From positions 1 through 17,705 of the forward strand of contig CAIVXR010000243.1 of assembly GCA_903909925.1 (NCBI GenBank): a stretch of 17,705 nt of DNA. Reading direction: 5' to 3'. The stretch comes from an uncultured beta proteobacterium. GTDB taxonomy: Bacteria > Pseudomonadota > Gammaproteobacteria > Burkholderiales > Burkholderiaceae. The notes beneath the pieces were generated by a model that saw only the letters and a program-made list of their open reading frames with translations, did no database searches and was not told the origin of the DNA. Shown in pieces: positions 6,574 through 13,969 of the stretch (position 1 is the first letter of the stretch; each line of letters begins with the position of its first letter). A program made the position numbers and the translations under genes.

Positions 6574-6940
6574 TTTGGATCTGCCCCGTTAAAGCTTTAT
6601 GAATAGGGCACTTATTGGCAATCTCAATTAAGCGCTCTTTGTCTTCTGGATTGAGATTACCAATCAACTGAATATCACGTGTAAATTTCTCAATATCGTC
6701 TATCCGCTCAATACCAACGGTGACGATAGTATTTTCTAGATTCATTGCTTTACGGCTTGCATACATTTTTAAAGTCATGCTGGTGCAGGCCGCCAAGGCG
6801 GCACCCAAATATTCATGTGGACTTGGCCCAGTTCCGCCGCCACCTTTATTCACCTCTGCATCAGATAAAAAATGTAAATCACCTACGCTCAATTTTTGCT
6901 GGAGTGGGCCTTCGCCAAACTGGGATGTTACTGTTCTCAT
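6551..6940 (-). CDS. OsmC/Ohr-family protein
   Basis: The protein has 129 residues, the usual family length. OsmC/Ohr proteins are cytoplasmic thiol peroxidases that reduce organic hydroperoxides through two cysteines. Here Cys52 (AACTSMTLKMYA) and Cys111 (ANKCPIHKAL) occupy the conserved positions, and the glycine-rich TGPSPHEYLGAALA segment (37-50) precedes the first cysteine. The CPIHKAL form resembles the YhfA-like OsmC subgroup more than classical Ohr, so peroxidase activity is likely but not certain. It lies 48 bases downstream of the rhodanese gene on the same strand, and the two may form a small sulfur/thiol-stress operon. Its 3' end forms one arm of the shared terminator. Confidence 0.9.
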   Translation of the reverse strand: MRTVTSQFGEGPLQQKLSVGDLHFLSDAEVNKGGGGTGPSPHEYLGAALAACTSMTLKMYASRKAMNLENTIVTVGIERIDDIEKFTRDIQLIGNLNPEDKERLIEIANKCPIHKALTGQIQIKTQLIN

Positions 6941-6988
6941 AAAGACCTTAAAAAATGAAATGCTGTTGATGATTGCTTGATTTTAGAT

Positions 6989-7399
6989 TCATGTTGACTG
7001 GGGTTTGCTCGCTTTACTGACTGTAGGTAGCTGAGCTTTTTTCCAAGCACTAAATCCGCCTTCTAGATGCGACACCTTGGGAACTCCCATTTTTTGCAAG
7101 GTCTCAGTTGCCAAGGCAGAACGCCAAGCAGAAGCGCAATACAAAACCAAACGTTTACCTTCGCCGAAAATTGGCTTGTAATAAGGGCTGTCTGGATCAA
7201 CCCAAAATTCCAACATTCCTCGTGGGGCGTGCATTGCACTTGGAATCATGCCTTCACGCTCTAATTCTCGAATATCCCGAATATCGACAAAAATGGTATC
7301 GGGATCATCTAGTAAGTCTTGCGCTTTTTCTAGTGGGACCGTTTCAATTTGGGCCATTGCGTGCGCAATGAGCTCTTGATAGCCGATCTTTAATTTCAC
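6989..7399 (-). CDS. Rhodanese-like domain protein
   Basis: This is a single-domain rhodanese of about 136 residues, predicted to be cytoplasmic. The active-site loop is CASAWRS. Its cysteine (Cys88 from the chosen start) would carry a persulfide, and the nearby arginine would bind substrate, as in thiosulfate:cyanide sulfurtransferases. The fold markers FVDIRD near 38-43 and HLEGGFSAWK near the end are present. I chose GTG at 7399 over the TTG one codon earlier because AGGAG lies six bases from the GTG but only three from the TTG. It is divergent from the antiporter gene and upstream of the OsmC-family gene. The physiological sulfur donor and acceptor are unknown. Confidence 0.9.
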   Translation of the reverse strand: MKLKIGYQELIAHAMAQIETVPLEKAQDLLDDPDTIFVDIRDIRELEREGMIPSAMHAPRGMLEFWVDPDSPYYKPIFGEGKRLVLYCASAWRSALATETLQKMGVPKVSHLEGGFSAWKKAQLPTVSKASKPQST

Positions 7400-7457
7400 C
7401 AAAATCTCCTAAAGTAACAATATCTTAAGATAAGGACTCACCTGCTACCATTCTGCT

Positions 7458-8720
7458 ATGAACTTTACCCCTACAGAACTTGGCGCCAGCATTATTTTTG
7501 CCATTGCAGTTTTGCATACTTTTTGTGCTGGCTATTTTGAATCCCTGGCTAAAAATTCTAAGTCCCATGCTGGCCTGTGGCATCTGCTGGGTGAGGTCGA
7601 AGTTGTGTTTGGCTTCTGGGCTGCAGTACTGATTATTTTCATGTGCTTTATTGATGATCTCAATACTGCAAAGATTTTTTTAGAAAAGCGTAACTTTACA
7701 GAACCTCTATTCGTATTTGCCATCATGATTGTGGCAGGCAGTAAACCAATATTGTTTATCTCTACTGAAATTTTGCACTTACTTGCAAAAGGTTTGCAGT
7801 CTATCCTACGTATTAAAAGTGCCCCAACTCTCTATTTCTTGACCTTGGGCATTACCCCGCTGCTAGGCTCATTCATTACCGAGCCCGCTGCGATGACATT
7901 AGCTGCATTTTTATTGCGCGACTTGGTGTATCGACACCAATGCTCGAAAAGCTTGTTGTTTGGAACGCTGGGTGTTCTATTTGTAAACATCTCTATTGGC
8001 GGAACCCTAACAAACTTTGCAGCACCGCCAGTACTCATGGTTGCTTCAACTTGGGAATGGAGCTCAGCCTTCATGTTTGCAAATTTTGGTATTGAATCTT
8101 GCGTTGCAATTTTTATTAATGCGCTTGGTGCGACATTACTCTTTCATCGCCAACTCATCGAGCCGAGTGCCTCTTCAAAACATACCAAAATTCCACTGGC
8201 AGTAATCTTGATGCATATCCTATTTTTAGTTGGTGTTGTGGTATTTGCTCATGACCCCATTATCTTCATGTGGATACTGTTGTTCTTCATTGGCTATACC
8301 ACTGCCTATCCAAAACATCAAAGTCCGCTCATCCTAAAAGAAGCTTTATTAGTGGGATTTTTCTTGGGTGGTTTAGTGGTCTTAGGATCGCTTCAAGGGT
8401 GGTGGTTACAACCTGTACTTGGGATAATGAGTCCTACTGCGGTCTTTTATGGCAGTCTGGCACTAACAGCGATTACAGATAATGCAGCGCTCACGTATTT
8501 AGGATCTTTAGTAACCGGCACTTCCTTAGAGTTCAAGCTAGCCCTAGTCGGTGGCGCGGTTGCTGGTGGCGGTTTAACTGTTATCGCCAATGCGCCCAAC
8601 CCAGCAGGAATTGCCATCTTACGGCAACACTTTCCGAACGGAGCAGTCTCGGCCCTCTACCTACTAATAGCCGCTCTTCCACCAACAATAGTCGCAATTC
8701 TGGCCTATCGACTCATATAG
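7458..8720 (+). CDS. Putative Na+/H+ antiporter, multi-pass membrane protein
   Basis: This is a 420-residue hydrophobic protein with about ten or more membrane-spanning segments. It resembles the family annotated as putative Na+/H+ antiporter (Pfam Na_H_antiport_2), part of the ion-transporter superfamily. Conserved-looking polar stretches inside the membrane region include SFITEPAAMT, GGTLTNFAAPP, AITDNAALTYLGS and TVIANAPNPAG. The last three resemble the unwound Asn/Asp-containing helices of NhaD/ArsB-like transporters. The ion specificity is taken from the family name and is not proven. The ATG has no nearby Shine-Dalgarno sequence; TGCTACCAT, an extended -10-like element, ends six bases before it, so the transcript may be leaderless. 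It is divergent from the rhodanese gene. Confidence 0.85.
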   Translation: MNFTPTELGASIIFAIAVLHTFCAGYFESLAKNSKSHAGLWHLLGEVEVVFGFWAAVLIIFMCFIDDLNTAKIFLEKRNFTEPLFVFAIMIVAGSKPILFISTEILHLLAKGLQSILRIKSAPTLYFLTLGITPLLGSFITEPAAMTLAAFLLRDLVYRHQCSKSLLFGTLGVLFVNISIGGTLTNFAAPPVLMVASTWEWSSAFMFANFGIESCVAIFINALGATLLFHRQLIEPSASSKHTKIPLAVILMHILFLVGVVVFAHDPIIFMWILLFFIGYTTAYPKHQSPLILKEALLVGFFLGGLVVLGSLQGWWLQPVLGIMSPTAVFYGSLALTAITDNAALTYLGSLVTGTSLEFKLALVGGAVAGGGLTVIANAPNPAGIAILRQHFPNGAVSALYLLIAALPPTIVAILAYRLI

Positions 8721-8768
8721 ACAGTAAAATCTAAGCTTCGCCCCCAGTTATAAACCTGAGAACGGCAT

Positions 8769-10115
8769 ATGAAAAAGCTTTATATCAAAACCTTTGGCTG
8801 TCAAATGAACGAGTATGACTCGGGCAAGATGGCAGACCTCCTCCATGCTAATGAGGGCATGGTCATGACTGATAGACCTGAAGACGCAGATGTCGTTCTT
8901 CTGAATACTTGCTCTATTCGGGAGAAAGCAGAAGATAAGGTTTTCTCTGATTTAGGACGTTTACGTGAGCTTAAGAAAACTAAACCCAATTTATTAATTG
9001 GTGTTGGTGGTTGCGTTGCTAGTCAAGAGGGCCAGCAAATTGTGAGTCGGGCGCCTTATGTAGATGTTGTCTTCGGACCGCAAACATTGCATCGTCTATC
9101 AGATCTGATTACACAACGTCGCCAAACCGGCATCCCTCAGGTAGACATCTCTTTTCCTGAAATTGAAAAGTTTGATCATCTGCCTACATCACGCCAAACG
9201 CGTGGCTCTGCCTATGTATCGATTATGGAGGGCTGCTCTAAATACTGTAGCTACTGCGTGGTTCCCTATACACGAGGTGAAGAAGTATCAAGACCATTCG
9301 ATGATGTTCTCACTGAGGTTGCAGGACTTGCTAGCAAAGGCGTTAAAGAGATTGTCTTGCTTGGTCAAAACGTTAATGCTTATCTTGGGAAAATGGGCGG
9401 CACTGAAGAGATTGCCGACTTTGCATTACTCATTGAATATATTGCCGATATTCCTGGGGTCGAGCGTATTCGCTTCACCACAAGCCATCCCAAAGAATTC
9501 ACCCAACGTCTCATCGATGTATATGCGAAAGTTCCTAAGCTAGTAAGCCATTTACATCTGCCCGTTCAGCATGGGTCTGACTCTGTACTATCCGCCATGA
9601 AACGGGGATACACCACATTAGAGTACAAAAGTATCATTCGTAAAATGCGGGTTGTACGACCTGATTTGACCTTATCAAGTGATTTCATTGTGGGCTTTCC
9701 GGGTGAGACTGAGGCCGACTTTGAAAAACTCTTAAAGATGGTTCGCGAGCTCGAGTTTGATAATAGCTTCTGTTTTATCTTTAGTCCCCGCCCTGGTACA
9801 CCAGCAGCTAATCTCAGTGATGACACTCCCTATGAAACAAAACTTAAGCGCTTGCAAACACTTTTAAGTGTTGTTGAGGCACAAGCTAATCAAATTAGTC
9901 AAAGAATGCTGGGTAATACCGAGAGAGTCTTGATTGAAGGTTTAGCCAAAGATGGTATCAATTTGCAAGGTCGCGCTGAAAATAATCGCGTAATCCATTT
10001 CACAGCGCCTAATCAAGAAATTGAATCCTTAATTGGGCAAATAGTTGATATTCGCATTACTGAAGTCTTAAATTACACCCTAAGAGGCGAATTAGTCGAA
10101 GCTCATGCCCACTAA
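8769..10115 (+). CDS. miaB: tRNA-2-methylthio-N6-dimethylallyladenosine synthase
   Basis: MiaB is a radical-SAM methylthiotransferase that converts i6A37 to ms2i6A37 in tRNAs reading UNN codons. It has 448 residues, the normal length. The N-terminal methylthiotransferase domain supplies three cysteines for the auxiliary 4Fe-4S cluster, Cys11 (FGCQMNEYDS), Cys48 (LNTCSIREKAE) and Cys82 (GGCVASQEG). The radical-SAM domain has CSKYCSYC with Cys156, Cys160 and Cys163. A TRAM domain for tRNA binding fills about 378-444. A -10-like TAAAAT lies at 8725-8730, and GAGAA precedes the ATG. The gene overlaps ybeY by 11 bases. In most relatives phoH comes next, and here it does not. Confidence 0.97.
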   Translation: MKKLYIKTFGCQMNEYDSGKMADLLHANEGMVMTDRPEDADVVLLNTCSIREKAEDKVFSDLGRLRELKKTKPNLLIGVGGCVASQEGQQIVSRAPYVDVVFGPQTLHRLSDLITQRRQTGIPQVDISFPEIEKFDHLPTSRQTRGSAYVSIMEGCSKYCSYCVVPYTRGEEVSRPFDDVLTEVAGLASKGVKEIVLLGQNVNAYLGKMGGTEEIADFALLIEYIADIPGVERIRFTTSHPKEFTQRLIDVYAKVPKLVSHLHLPVQHGSDSVLSAMKRGYTTLEYKSIIRKMRVVRPDLTLSSDFIVGFPGETEADFEKLLKMVRELEFDNSFCFIFSPRPGTPAANLSDDTPYETKLKRLQTLLSVVEAQANQISQRMLGNTERVLIEGLAKDGINLQGRAENNRVIHFTAPNQEIESLIGQIVDIRITEVLNYTLRGELVEAHAH

Positions 10116-10563
10116 GCTCACTATTGAGATTCAGTATGCAAATCTAGCCATTGAAGCTGCTGTGTCAAGGGTTGCTAATACGAGCATCTTAAAAAAATGG
10201 GTAAGGGCTGCAACCAGCTATGGTGGTTTATTAACCTTACGCTTTGTAAATACTGCAGAGGGCAAGAAACTAAACTTTTCTTTCCGCAAAAAAGATTACG
10301 CTACTAATGTCTTAACTTTTCCATATGAACTTTCTAAAAATACTTTGGCTGCAGATATTATTTTTTGTTTGCCTATCATTCGAAAAGAAGCAAAAGAGCA
10401 AAAAAAATTACTGAAGGCCCATTTAGCCCACTTAATCGTGCATGGCTGCCTCCATGCTCAAGCTTATGACCATGAGACAAAAAAGGATGCCGAGAAAATG
10501 GAAGCGCTAGAGCTTAATATCTTGAGTCAACTGGGCTTTACAAACCCCTATATAGCCCAATAA
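10105..10563 (+). CDS. ybeY: Endoribonuclease YbeY (16S rRNA maturation)
   Basis: YbeY is a zinc-dependent single-strand endoribonuclease involved in 16S rRNA 3' maturation and 70S ribosome quality control. It has 152 residues, the family length. The metal motif is HGCLHAQAYDH at 113-123, with His113, His117 and His123 as the three ligands. The usual glycine before the tyrosine (HxxGYDH) is alanine at 120. The TNVLTFPYE segment (67-75) matches the conserved strand region before the active site. The ATG lies inside the end of miaB, an 11-base overlap that implies translational coupling. The usual upstream partner phoH (YbeZ), which works with YbeY in E. coli, is not in the window. Confidence 0.95.
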   Translation: MPTKLTIEIQYANLAIEAAVSRVANTSILKKWVRAATSYGGLLTLRFVNTAEGKKLNFSFRKKDYATNVLTFPYELSKNTLAADIIFCLPIIRKEAKEQKKLLKAHLAHLIVHGCLHAQAYDHETKKDAEKMEALELNILSQLGFTNPYIAQ

Positions 10564-10619
10564 TTCACATTCTGATATGTATTCATCGATTTCACTTATT
10601 TCTACGCTATTCTTGGAAC

Positions 10620-11459
10620 ATGCCTGACCCCAACAAATCTCTTTTAAATCGCTTGGCTGATTTTTTAACGCCACTGCCTAACCATCCTAGTGAGCGTCGC
10701 CAAGAATTAATAGCCACATTACGTGAAGCGCAAGCTGAAGGTTTAATTGATGCTGATGCCCTCTCTATGATTGAAGGCGTCTTTCAAGTTGGCCAACTAT
10801 GTGCGCGAGATATCTTAGTACCACGCGCCCAAATTGATTGGATCGACATTAATCTACCTCTTAGTGATTTGATTAAAACTGTGATTGAAGCAGCGCACTC
10901 CCGCTTCCCAGTATTTGAGGGTAGCCGCAATAATGTGATTGGTATTTTATTGGCCAAAGATTTACTAAGGCATTCAACAGAAAAAGATTTTCAAGTGCGA
11001 GATTGGCTGCGTCCGGCAGTCTTCATTCCTGAATCAAAACGTTTAAGCGTTCTCTTACGTGACTTCAAAGATAACCGGAATCATTTAGCTGTGGTAGTTG
11101 ATGAATATAGTGGCATTGCAGGCATTATTACTATCGAAGATGTTCTTGAACAAATTGTTGGCGATATTGAGGATGAGCATGATATCGATGAAGAGGCTGA
11201 TAACATCATCTCTCTAGATAATGGTGATATCCGAGTAAAAGGCATTACTGAACTCGAGCAATTGAATCAAGCACTCGGCACAAAATTTGCTGTAGAAGAT
11301 ATTGAAACTGTAGCTGGGCTTGTAGTCCAGCATCTTGGTCGCGTTCCTAAAATTGGTGAACGCATTGCAATAGATGGCGTTGAATTTGAAGTGCAGCGCG
11401 CTGACCCAAGGCAAGTTCATATTTTGCTGGCCCGCCAAATTAATAAAGCTGCTGACTGA
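10620..11459 (+). CDS. corC: CorC-type CBS-domain protein
   Basis: The protein has 279 residues. An N-terminal helical part precedes a CBS pair (about 60-118 and 130-185, including RDILVPRAQIDW and VDEYSGIAGIITIEDVLE), followed by an acidic linker (DIEDEHDIDEEAD). A CorC_HlyC domain spans about 198-275. It is the short, soluble CorC form without the DUF21 membrane domain. In Salmonella, CorC affects magnesium/cobalt efflux, and its exact role in this operon is not settled. It begins 56 bases after ybeY and ends eight bases before the proposed lnt start. The ybeY-corC-lnt order is widely kept in proteobacteria and ties the gene to envelope and ribosome maintenance. Confidence 0.94.
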   Translation: MPDPNKSLLNRLADFLTPLPNHPSERRQELIATLREAQAEGLIDADALSMIEGVFQVGQLCARDILVPRAQIDWIDINLPLSDLIKTVIEAAHSRFPVFEGSRNNVIGILLAKDLLRHSTEKDFQVRDWLRPAVFIPESKRLSVLLRDFKDNRNHLAVVVDEYSGIAGIITIEDVLEQIVGDIEDEHDIDEEADNIISLDNGDIRVKGITELEQLNQALGTKFAVEDIETVAGLVVQHLGRVPKIGERIAIDGVEFEVQRADPRQVHILLARQINKAAD

Positions 11460-11467
11460 GAGATATC

Positions 11468-13000
11468 TTGCTTGATCTGTATTCTAGTAAGGCTCATCAA
11501 AATATGAGGGCAGTAGTCCTTATTACACTCTTTGTTTTAGGTGCATTAATCGCTCTAGCAGCTGAACTTCCCTATGGCGGCTGGGTTCAGATCCCATTAC
11601 TCAGCATCGTTTGGTGGCGACTGAGCCTGCTAAATGATTATTCACTAAAACAGTATTTTTTCTCTAGCCTAGCATTTGGCATTGGCTACTTTGTGGTGGG
11701 TCTTTGGTGGCTCTATATCAGCCTTCATGATATTGGCGGCATGAATGCTGCACTCTCCTGTGTAGCAGTTTTTTTGCTATCGACATATGTCGCTTTATAT
11801 TTCTCAATCGCCTGTTTATCAATTCGGCTCTTTAAATCTTCTTCCCTATCAGGGCTACTCTTAGCCTCGAGCTGGGTATTTGCTGAATATCTTCGTGGAG
11901 AATTATTCACTGGATTTCCGTGGATGGGTTTTGCAGAAACACAAATTAATGGGCCATTTGCATCCATAGCTCCATTTCTAGGTGGGCTTGCTTGCACCTT
12001 CTTAGTGATCTGGCTTTCTTGGGAAATTTTTCAACTCAAGAACCGCTTCAAAATTAGCCTCATTAGTATTACTACTGTCATTACGATTTCACAATTAGCA
12101 GGATTAGTTTCTTTTACTAAACCTGTTGGTGAACCTATTAGTATTCGACTGATACAGGGAAATTTTGAACAAAGCCTTAAATTCAATCCACTGGCTATCA
12201 ATAAGCAAATTGATTTTTATGCAAATGAAATCAAGAAAGAAGCTGCTGACCTCATCATCATTCCTGAAACGGCATTTCCATGGCCGCAAAATAATCTTCC
12301 GGCTGGCTTAATCAATTACCTGCAAGATTTTTCAAATGCTAGCTCGAGTAATATTCTCTTAGGGTTGGTTGGTGAGGTTGCTACAGATAAAGGCATGCAA
12401 TATACCAATCGGGCAACTGGCTTATCACCAAATACTCCTGTATCCCAGTACGACAAATCTCACTTGGTGCCATTTGGTGAATTTATTCCTCTAGGGTTTC
12501 AATGGTTTGTTCAAGCCTTTAATGTTCCCATGAGTGACTTTGCTAGTGGCAGTCTGAAGCAAGCGCCTTTCAATATTGTGCGCAAAGATCAGCCAGCGAT
12601 TCATGCAGCCATAACGATTTGTTATGAGGATGTATTTGGTGGCGAGCTATCCTCTCGCATTCACAATAGCCAGGCGCCAGTTAATCTACTGATTAATATG
12701 ACCAACCTTGCCTGGTTTGGTCAATCACAAGCACCAATGCAGCAGTTGCGCCTATCCCAAATGCGCTCAATCGAAACAGGCCTACCAGCTTTACGTGCTA
12801 CCAATACCGGCATTACAGCAGTCTTGGGAGCCGACGGCAAAATACTTGCAGCTCTCCCCCAATTTACCCAAGCAAGCTTGAGTGCTCAGGTTCAGCCCTA
12901 TACAGGTAAAACGCCTTATGTCATTTGGGGTAATTTGCCAATTTTGGGTATTTCTTGCATCCTGCTGATCTGGGGTCTGATTCGTCATCGACGTTTTTAG
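11468..13000 (+). CDS. lnt: Apolipoprotein N-acyltransferase
   Basis: Lnt adds the third acyl chain to the N-terminal cysteine of lipoproteins at the periplasmic side of the inner membrane. It has 510 residues, normal for the family. Several N-terminal membrane helices (about 15-215) precede a nitrilase-type catalytic domain, and one last helix lies near 490-505. The catalytic triad is visible as Glu267 (IIIPETAFPWP), Lys330 (YDKSHLVPFGEF) and Cys385 (ITICYEDVFG). The listed start is a TTG at 11468 with GAGAG five bases upstream; an ATG at 11504 (residue 13) is the alternative, with TAAGG 11 bases before it. Both keep all membrane segments. It is eight bases downstream of corC. The glycine-zipper lipoprotein in this window is a plausible substrate. 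Confidence 0.96.
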   Translation: MLDLYSSKAHQNMRAVVLITLFVLGALIALAAELPYGGWVQIPLLSIVWWRLSLLNDYSLKQYFFSSLAFGIGYFVVGLWWLYISLHDIGGMNAALSCVAVFLLSTYVALYFSIACLSIRLFKSSSLSGLLLASSWVFAEYLRGELFTGFPWMGFAETQINGPFASIAPFLGGLACTFLVIWLSWEIFQLKNRFKISLISITTVITISQLAGLVSFTKPVGEPISIRLIQGNFEQSLKFNPLAINKQIDFYANEIKKEAADLIIIPETAFPWPQNNLPAGLINYLQDFSNASSSNILLGLVGEVATDKGMQYTNRATGLSPNTPVSQYDKSHLVPFGEFIPLGFQWFVQAFNVPMSDFASGSLKQAPFNIVRKDQPAIHAAITICYEDVFGGELSSRIHNSQAPVNLLINMTNLAWFGQSQAPMQQLRLSQMRSIETGLPALRATNTGITAVLGADGKILAALPQFTQASLSAQVQPYTGKTPYVIWGNLPILGISCILLIWGLIRHRRF

Positions 13001-13006
13001 TCATTT

Positions 13007-13037
13007 TTGACTCTATCACCTACTAGCCATGTAAAAT
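13007..13037 (+). promoter_or_regulatory. Candidate sigma-70 promoter for glyQ
   Basis: TTGACT (13007-13012) and TAAAAT (13032-13037) are separated by 19 bases; reading the -10 as TGTAAA at 13030 gives 17. They sit in the 59-base gap between lnt and glyQ and would give glyQ-glyS-gmhB-plsC a promoter separate from the miaB-lnt run. The spacing is not ideal. Confidence 0.45.
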
Positions 13038-13059
13038 CAACGGCTTAGCCAGGTTAATC

Positions 13060-13944
13060 ATGCTTACTTTTCAGCAAATCATTCTCAAACTTCAGGATTA
13101 CTGGGACCAACAAGGTTGCGCCCTATTGCAGCCCATTGACCTTGAGGTTGGCGCAGGGACGTCTCATACTGCGACCTTCCTTCGCGCTATCGGACCAGAG
13201 CCATGGAAGGCTGCTTACGTACAACCATCCCGTCGGCCTAAAGATGGTCGCTACGGTGAAAACCCAAACCGTCTACAACACTACTATCAATATCAAGTAG
13301 TTCTCAAGCCAGCACCAGAAAATATTCTTGAGCTTTACCTTGGATCGCTCGCAGCGCTAGGTCTGGACCTTAAGGAAAATGATGTGCGCTTTGTAGAGGA
13401 TGACTGGGAGAACCCTACGCTTGGCGCTTGGGGTCTTGGCTGGGAAGTTTGGTTAAATGGTATGGAAGTGACTCAGTTCACTTATTTTCAACAAGTAGGT
13501 GGCTTAGATTGCAAACCAGTTCTTGGTGAAATTACTTACGGCATCGAACGCTTAGCAATGTATATTCAAAATTGTTCAAACGTATATGACCTAGTTTGGA
13601 CAGATGGCATTTCTTATGGTGATGTGTATCACCAAAACGAGGTGGAGCAATCTTGCTATAACTTTGAACACTCAAATACTGACTTCCTATTTGCCAACTT
13701 TGCCAATTACGAGAGCGAAGCAAAACGCTTAATGGAAGTGCCTCTTGCTTTGCCAGCCTATGAAATGGTTCTGAAGGCAGCACATACCTTTAACTTACTT
13801 GATGCTCGTGGTGCTATTTCAGTAACCGAACGTGCAGCCTATATTGGCCGTATTCGCAACCTTTCTCGCTCAGTAGCCCAAGCTTATTTTGAGTCTCGTG
13901 AAAAGTTAGGCTTCCCAATGTGTCAACGCCAAACCAAAGCTTAG
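13060..13944 (+). CDS. glyQ: Glycyl-tRNA synthetase alpha subunit
   Basis: GlyQ is the catalytic class II subunit of the alpha2beta2 bacterial glycyl-tRNA synthetase; it activates glycine with ATP. It has 294 residues, the family length. It is close to E. coli GlyQ throughout: LQDYWDQQGCALLQPIDLEV near the start, GAGTSHTATFLRAIGPEPW (31-49), YVQPSRRPKDGRYGENPNR (53-71), NPTLGAWGLGWEVWLNGMEV and GEITYGIERLAMY carry the class II active site. The end (EKLGFPMCQ) matches the usual C-terminus. AGG precedes the ATG at eight bases. The gap to glyS is 25 bases. Nothing unusual was seen. Confidence 0.98.
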   Translation: MLTFQQIILKLQDYWDQQGCALLQPIDLEVGAGTSHTATFLRAIGPEPWKAAYVQPSRRPKDGRYGENPNRLQHYYQYQVVLKPAPENILELYLGSLAALGLDLKENDVRFVEDDWENPTLGAWGLGWEVWLNGMEVTQFTYFQQVGGLDCKPVLGEITYGIERLAMYIQNCSNVYDLVWTDGISYGDVYHQNEVEQSCYNFEHSNTDFLFANFANYESEAKRLMEVPLALPAYEMVLKAAHTFNLLDARGAISVTERAAYIGRIRNLSRSVAQAYFESREKLGFPMCQRQTKA

Positions 13945-13969
13945 GTATCCAGATCTTAGCAACCTATTT

